Positions 59,606 to 64,000 of a stretch of 64,000 bases of DNA are shown piece by piece. Each line of letters begins with the position of its first letter. Position 1 is the stretch's first letter. The translations under genes were made by a program, and so were the position numbers. The stretch is taken from positions 1 to 64,000 of the forward strand of contig UPXY01000005.1 in NCBI GenBank assembly GCA_900538305.1. Reading direction: 5' to 3'. The notes beneath the pieces were generated by a model. It was not told the origin of the DNA. It made no database searches and worked only from the letters and a program-made list of their open reading frames with translations. Source of the DNA: an uncultured Collinsella sp. Its GTDB lineage: Bacteria > Actinomycetota > Coriobacteriia > Coriobacteriales > Coriobacteriaceae.

Positions 59606-60997
59606 TTACGCGCGGGCGATAAACGCTTTGTAGCCCTTATACGCCTCGTAGACGTCGGCCTTGTTCGTGACCTCCCAAAGCGCGTGCATGGAGAGCACGG
59701 CCACGCCGGAGTCGATGACATCCATGCCGTACTCGGCGAGGATGTAGGCGATGGTGCCGCCGCCACCCGCTCCGATGCGTCCGAGCTCGCAGGTCTGGAA
59801 CGCTACGCCGGCCTCGTCCATGATATCGCGGACGAGCGCGAGGTACTCGGCATCGGCATCGTTCGAACCGCTCTTGCCGCGCGCGCCCGTGTACTTGTTG
59901 AAGCACAGGCCGCGGCCCATGACGGCGGCGTTCTTCTTCTCGAAGCGATCGGCATAAAGCGTGTCAAAGCCTGCGGAGACGTCGGAGGAGAGCATGCGCG
60001 AGTTCGCGAGCGCGCGACGCAGCTTGAGCTCACCACTCTCGCCCGCGAGCTCCATGATCTCGGCAATAGCGTTCTCGAAGAAGCGGCTCGTCATACCGGA
60101 CGCGCCCACGGAACCAATCTCTTCCTTGTCCACGAGAAGCGTCACCGCGGTGCGCGTGACCTCGGGAACGTCGAGTTGTGCAGCGAGCGAGGTGTAGGCG
60201 CACACGCGGTCGTCCTGGCCGTAGCCCAGGATCATCGAGCGGTCGAAGCCCATCTCGCGTGCGGCGCCGGCGGGCACGACCTCGATCTCGGCCGAGAGGA
60301 AGTCTTCCTCGTCGATGCCGTACTTCTCGGAGAGGATGTCGAGGAAGAGTTTCTTCACCGGCTCCTTCTCTTCATCGTCGCCCTCGATCTTGACGGGGCG
60401 GCCGCCCACGATGACGTCGAGGTTCTCATGGTCGACCGCCTCGCCTGCCGGCTTCTTCAGCTGATCGCTTGCCAGGTGGATGAGCAGGTCGGAGATGCAG
60501 AAGACGGGGTCGGTGGGATCCTCGCCCACGCACACCTCGATGGTGGCGCCGTCCTTCTTGCATACCACGCCGTGAAGCGCGAGCGGGGTGGCGACCCAGT
60601 GATAGGCTTTCACACCGCCGTAGTAATGCGTATCGAGGTAGGCCATGTCGCCCGCCTCGTACAGCGGGTTCTGCTTGAGGTCGAGGCGCGGGGAGTCGAC
60701 ATGCGCGCCCAGGATGTTCATGCCGCGCTCCATGGGCTCGGTGCCGAGGTTCACGAGCATGAGCGACTTGTTGTGGTTCACGGCGTAGATCTTGTCGCCG
60801 GTCTTGAGCTTGCGGCCTTCGGCAATTGCCGTCTCGAGGTTTACGTAGCCTGCCTCCTCGGCAAGGGCGACGCTCGCCGTCACGCACTCGCGCTCCGTCT
60901 TGTTCTCGCTGATGAACGCGCGGTACTTGGTGCACAGCTCTTCAAGCTCCGCCGTCGCGGCGTCATCGTATGCCTTCCATGCATTCGGACGTTCCAT
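59606..60997 (-). CDS. M18-family aminopeptidase
   Basis: A 463-residue zinc aminopeptidase of family M18 (aspartyl/lysyl aminopeptidase type). Metal and catalytic residues are seen in GAHVDSPRLDLK (first His and Asp), DKEEIGSVGASG (catalytic and bridging Glu), SSDVSAGFD (Asp) and SMHALWEV (last His). CELGRIGAGGGGTIA is the conserved loop. It is probably cytoplasmic and dodecameric like other M18 enzymes. The start at 60997 has AGGAAAGGA upstream. A longer frame runs into the 43-bp repeats and is not used. Confidence 0.94.
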   Translation of the reverse strand: MERPNAWKAYDDAATAELEELCTKYRAFISENKTERECVTASVALAEEAGYVNLETAIAEGRKLKTGDKIYAVNHNKSLMLVNLGTEPMERGMNILGAHVDSPRLDLKQNPLYEAGDMAYLDTHYYGGVKAYHWVATPLALHGVVCKKDGATIEVCVGEDPTDPVFCISDLLIHLASDQLKKPAGEAVDHENLDVIVGGRPVKIEGDDEEKEPVKKLFLDILSEKYGIDEEDFLSAEIEVVPAGAAREMGFDRSMILGYGQDDRVCAYTSLAAQLDVPEVTRTAVTLLVDKEEIGSVGASGMTSRFFENAIAEIMELAGESGELKLRRALANSRMLSSDVSAGFDTLYADRFEKKNAAVMGRGLCFNKYTGARGKSGSNDADAEYLALVRDIMDEAGVAFQTCELGRIGAGGGGTIAYILAEYGMDVIDSGVAVLSMHALWEVTNKADVYEAYKGYKAFIARA

Positions 60998-61109
60998 GGA
61001 TCTGTCCTTTCCTCGGGCGGGCAGCGCTTCAGTTGCCCGCATGCTTTCGATTCCGCATGCCATGGTAGCACGGTGCGGCGGTGTTTGGAGCGCGCGTGTG
61101 AAACGGGCG

Positions 61110-61238
61110 GCGCAGCATGGGCACGGGCGGCAGCGGGAGCGCGGCACGGGCGGCGCAGCATGGGCGCGGGCGGCAGCGGGTGCGCAGCACGGTCGACCCA
61201 GCATGGGCGCGGACGGCAGCGGGAACGCGGAACGGTCG
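61110..61238. repeat. Three tandem 43-bp repeats
   Basis: Units begin at 61110, 61153 and 61196. Each contains CAGCATGGGC, then CGGGCGGCAGCGGG or a close variant and CGGCACGG-type ends. Units 1 and 2 differ at only a few positions; unit 3 is more diverged. They lie upstream of the M18 gene start and have no coding potential I trust. Confidence 0.8.
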
Positions 61239-61265
61239 GCCCTCGCAGAACCAGTTGAACAGAAT

Positions 61266-61412
61266 AGAGAAATCCGGACAGTTTTTGGCTACCGGAGCTA
61301 CAAAAGTGTCCGAATTTCTCTAGTTTGTGTGCAAGCCTCATCCTTATAGACAAACTAGAGAAATTCGGACAGATTTAAGCTGTAAGAGCGTTGAAAGTGT
61401 CCGGATTTCTCT
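61266..61412. repeat. Quadruple inverted-repeat array, AAAGTGTC family
   Basis: AGAGAAATCCGGACA (61266-61280) pairs with TGTCCGAATTTCTCT (61307-61321); AGAGAAATTCGGACA (61357-61371) pairs with TGTCCGGATTTCTCT (61398-61412). In addition 61307-61328 and 61350-61371 are perfect 22-bp complements. The structure can fold either as two hairpins or as one central hairpin. AAAAGTGTCCGAA links it to the 4710 and 44337 elements. Confidence 0.85.
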
Positions 61413-61528
61413 ACTTTGCATTTCGACGACCATAGAAGACATTCCGGCGACCATAGAAGCTCGAAAGCTACGCGGTTCGCATGGGTTCGTCGTTGCTGAC
61501 CGTGTGCTCATCGTTGCGGACGCGTTTT

Positions 61529-64000
61529 TTAGCGTCTGATTTTCCGAGCGGTCATGAGAACGATGCCGACGAGGCAGGCAGCACTTCCTAAGATGGCGAG
61601 CGTTATGGTGAGTTTCGTCGCGTGTGTTCCGTCGGTGCTCACGAGGGCACCGGAATCGCTCTTCGAACCCTCGCTGCCACCCTCGTCCGACCCGGGCCTG
61701 TTATCGGAATCGCCGTCGTTTCCCGAGCCTCCGTGGTCGCCGCCTTCACCGTCATCGGGCTGGGTTGTGCCGCCGTCACCGGGCTCCTCGCCTCCGCCCG
61801 GCTCGGGATCGGTACCGGGGTCGGGCTCGGGTTCTTCGCTCGCTACCTCAAAGACGTAGGCGCCGTTGTTGCCTAGGTTCGCCGTGAGGACGAGCGCGTC
61901 TCCCGACATATCCCCACGTAGCTCCTGCGTATAGGGGAGCGTGCCCGTGCGGTTCTGCGCTTTCGCGTTCACCACGGCAACCGTACCCGTGGGCATGGCG
62001 GGCGACCCGGCGATAAGCTCGTACTGGCCGTTGTCGCCCGCGCGCCATGCGGAGGCACCTGTATCTTCGCTCGCCATATAGCGGCGTACGGTTTTCGTTG
62101 CGGTTGCGGGCGCTGCTGTGGAGACTGACGAGAACCGCGCGGAATACGTCGTCTCGAGGTAATAGTAGGTGCTTCCGGCAACAGGCTCGCTCGTGAGCGG
62201 GACGAGCTCGCTCGCCTGGGGCAGCTCGCCCTTCGCGACTTCCACTCCGGCAGCAAGGGTGTAGAGCGGGGTATCACCGCCCACCACATAGGCGCTCCCA
62301 GGTGCGGCGTTTCCGGTTAGGGCGGTTGCCACGAGCGGCTGGGAGGTAGCGTCCGCGTCGGCTCCGTCCGCGCCTCCATACGCAAGCGCAGTTACCGCAA
62401 GATCGCCATCCGCGTTCTCAACGCCAGCGCCGCCGAGCATCTCGGTAAGCTCGCCTTCTGTCAAGGCATCGCCGTCTTGCATGCGCGCCAAGACATCGCG
62501 CACCTCCTCGCGCGGAGCAACCTCGAACACCAGGCGAACCGGGCTCACAGCTTCCACGTCATCGAGCGCCATGGTGGCCGAACCGTCCGGGCCCAGGGTC
62601 ACATCGGCGCGAAACGCCGGCACGGCATCCGAGGGGATCGATGCGTAGACAGTTTGTGCGCCCGTCGCGAGGTCGGTCTCGACGGCGATGTAGAAGTCGT
62701 ACAGCGCGACGTCGCCGCCGGTATAGAAGTTCGGCAGGTTGCCAATGTAGAAGTACGTCTCGCAGACCGCCGTGGCTCCCGCCTTCCGCGCGGCTTCGAT
62801 GCGCTCGGCAGTCTCGGTAGACGTGTCGTCGGGAAGGTCGCTTGAGCCTGCGCCGGCGGTCAAAGCGGAGATTTCCGCCTGCGTGGCAAAGCGATACGGC
62901 GCACCGTTGTCGCCAGCCACCATATGGTGGTCGGCGCCGATGTACCAGGATGCGCGGTTCGAGAACGCCCCGGTCGAGGCATCGTAGGAGACCTGTCGGT
63001 CCTGAAGTGCTTCGTAGAAAAGGTTGTATGCCGAATATCCCAGGTTGTAGCGGTCGTTGATGCTGCGCACCAGGTAGTCGAACTCGTGCGTGGCGCCGGA
63101 AAGGTCGCCGGGGTTTTTCAAGCTCATTTCGATCGCCTGCGCTGCGAGCTCGCCGGTGAGCAGCGTGTCGCCATACTGCACGCCCCTGACGCGCTCGACC
63201 TCCATGCCCGCTCCAAGCGTGCTGTGAGCTTCGATGCGGCTCCCTTCGGCAAGCGATTCGTCGGCGTCGACGGGCGAGATGTAGTGCACGGATAACATCT
63301 CGTCGAGGGCGGAGGCGAACGCCCAGTCCACTGCGGAGGCGCTTCGCGCGGGGAAGTAGTGCTCGACGCAGCTCAGGACGGTAGGATCGCTCGCATCGAG
63401 CAGCCCGTTCACTACGGGGAACGTGACCTGCTCTGCCTTGATGCCGCCCGTGCTCGAACCATAGAGGCCGAGCGCGACCTCTACCTGGCCGTTCGCGGCA
63501 GCTGCGGCATATGCCTGGGCGGCCTCGTTCAGGTTTTTCCGAAGGTCGATCTCTGCGCCTCCCACCATGGCGGTGAGGTCGCTGTTCACCTGCCCGGCAG
63601 GGGTGTCAAGGAGGTATGCCACGGCACCCGTGGCGTCGATGCCGGTCGTGTATACCGAAAGGGCGCTTCCACCGTTCGCATAGGCGGCATCGACGTGCTG
63701 CTGCGCCAAGCGCATGGTGAGCATCGTTGCGAACAGCGCGTCCGTTCCGTTGCCAGATTCGTGCGTCCCGGGGAGCGGTCCCACAAACCCGCTCGTGTCT
63801 CCTGTGTAGATTGGCGGTTCGTCGACCTGTGTGTTCGCCATGGGCGGAGTATCGGCTCCCATGACGATTATTTCGGGCGAGCGGTCTTTTGCATCCGCGT
63901 TGCCGGCGCTCACAAGCATCTTGCCCGCCTCATAGATGGCGCGTTGCAGGTAGGTGCCGCTTCCCAGGCTCGTGCTCTTCGTAGCGGTCTGCGCCTGCGC
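61529..64000 (-). CDS. VWA-domain cell-surface protein, 5' end beyond the window
   Basis: At least 823 residues are encoded; the frame stays open to base 64000, so the N terminus is missing. The first visible part, GTYLQRAIYEAGKMLVSAGN, then DRSPEIIVMGADTPPMAN, fits the second half of a von Willebrand factor A domain, as in pilus-tip or adhesin proteins. A long beta-rich region follows. Near the C terminus comes a Pro/Glu/Asp/Gly-rich spacer, then a membrane helix (KLTITLAILGSAACLVGIVLM) and the basic tail TARKIRR. That is the plan of a sortase substrate, but no LPxTG is present; the residues before the helix read SGALVSTDGTHAT. It may be membrane-anchored only. Confidence 0.8.
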   Translation of the reverse strand, partial: AQAQTATKSTSLGSGTYLQRAIYEAGKMLVSAGNADAKDRSPEIIVMGADTPPMANTQVDEPPIYTGDTSGFVGPLPGTHESGNGTDALFATMLTMRLAQQHVDAAYANGGSALSVYTTGIDATGAVAYLLDTPAGQVNSDLTAMVGGAEIDLRKNLNEAAQAYAAAAANGQVEVALGLYGSSTGGIKAEQVTFPVVNGLLDASDPTVLSCVEHYFPARSASAVDWAFASALDEMLSVHYISPVDADESLAEGSRIEAHSTLGAGMEVERVRGVQYGDTLLTGELAAQAIEMSLKNPGDLSGATHEFDYLVRSINDRYNLGYSAYNLFYEALQDRQVSYDASTGAFSNRASWYIGADHHMVAGDNGAPYRFATQAEISALTAGAGSSDLPDDTSTETAERIEAARKAGATAVCETYFYIGNLPNFYTGGDVALYDFYIAVETDLATGAQTVYASIPSDAVPAFRADVTLGPDGSATMALDDVEAVSPVRLVFEVAPREEVRDVLARMQDGDALTEGELTEMLGGAGVENADGDLAVTALAYGGADGADADATSQPLVATALTGNAAPGSAYVVGGDTPLYTLAAGVEVAKGELPQASELVPLTSEPVAGSTYYYLETTYSARFSSVSTAAPATATKTVRRYMASEDTGASAWRAGDNGQYELIAGSPAMPTGTVAVVNAKAQNRTGTLPYTQELRGDMSGDALVLTANLGNNGAYVFEVASEEPEPDPGTDPEPGGGEEPGDGGTTQPDDGEGGDHGGSGNDGDSDNRPGSDEGGSEGSKSDSGALVSTDGTHATKLTITLAILGSAACLVGIVLMTARKIRR

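Larger units (their letters stand above)
60998..61528. other. Repeat-rich non-coding region
   Basis: About 530 bases. It holds three 43-bp tandem repeats (61110-61238), then four alternating copies of an AGAGAAAT(T/C)CGGACA motif (61266-61412). No convincing gene is seen on either strand. Confidence 0.55.

Noticed and set aside
59684..61258. 524-codon plus-strand frame opposite the M18 peptidase
   Set aside because: Antisense to clear M18 metal-site motifs and runs into tandem repeats.
1..64000. tRNA, rRNA, phage or IS transposase genes
   Set aside because: Read for these in the gaps; no TpsiC-like arms, conserved rRNA blocks, DDE/Y1 transposase or integrase motifs were found.

Overview
The window is a GC-rich, gene-dense bacterial chromosome segment. 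Its gene content (C69 dipeptidase, kdpDE-type sensing, mannose-family PTS, VTC/DUF4956/CotH cluster, queuosine genes, M18 aminopeptidase, LacI-regulated maltodextrin importer) and its codon usage fit a gut-type actinobacterium of the class Coriobacteriia (Collinsella/Enorma-like). That is an inference from style and content; no rRNA or marker gene here proves it. I saw no rRNA, tRNA, CRISPR array, phage or intact insertion sequence.

Layout. 0-9.5 kb: housekeeping genes (cold-shock protein, C69 peptidase, a phasin-like protein next to an ABC1/UbiB-type kinase, histidine phosphatase, GNAT, a methionyl-tRNA synthetase with a divergent KMSKS loop, a DUF3267 membrane protein overlapping queH). 9.5-10.2 kb: a recombination scar with a broken MFS gene, scrambled queH-like fragments and a minus-strand mini-ORF resembling kdpF. 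10.4-17.2 kb: a cation-homeostasis island of truncated-type KdpD, KdpE, a P2-type ATPase with Na,K-ATPase-like signatures and two TrkA/RCK proteins, with no TrkH and no KdpABC. A matching 19-bp box precedes both kdpD and the ATPase. 17.3-24.8 kb: queA, a tail-anchored coiled-coil protein, a ferredoxin-type aldo/keto reductase, a LUD protein, PAP2 and tgt. 24.9-28.6 kb (minus): an operon of an RsgI-like exported protein, VTC domain, DUF4956 and CotH. 29-35 kb: LOG-family protein, bacterial PARG, DUF308, and thiC-thiD under a TPP riboswitch. 35.1-36.8 kb: a decayed accessory stretch with a ParE/RelE remnant. 36.8-42.1 kb: PTS EIIB-EIIC-EIID (no EIIA), ManA-like isomerase, mannitol-1-phosphate dehydrogenase and an RpiR regulator. 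45.6-52.7 kb: solute-binding protein, two permeases, LacI regulator, MalQ and an ABC ATPase. 52.9-57.8 kb: TetR, divergent from iron alcohol dehydrogenase, flavodoxin, CMD, cupin and aldo/keto reductase. 58-64 kb: alpha/beta hydrolase, M18 aminopeptidase and a partial VWA surface protein.

How genes connect. The ABC operon is a self-contained maltodextrin module: importer, glucanotransferase, its own LacI repressor and two LacI-type operators. The PTS operon probably feeds a hexose phosphate into fructose-6-phosphate, with a mannitol-1-phosphate branch. The KdpDE-ATPase-RCK group looks like a co-regulated K+/Na+ system that has lost or replaced the usual Kdp pump.

A second theme is intergenic palindromes. 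At least three families of long inverted repeats recur, most at 3' ends of convergent genes. One CCCCAGGGG-cored family has six copies at five loci. Such repeats account for most of the longer non-coding stretches.
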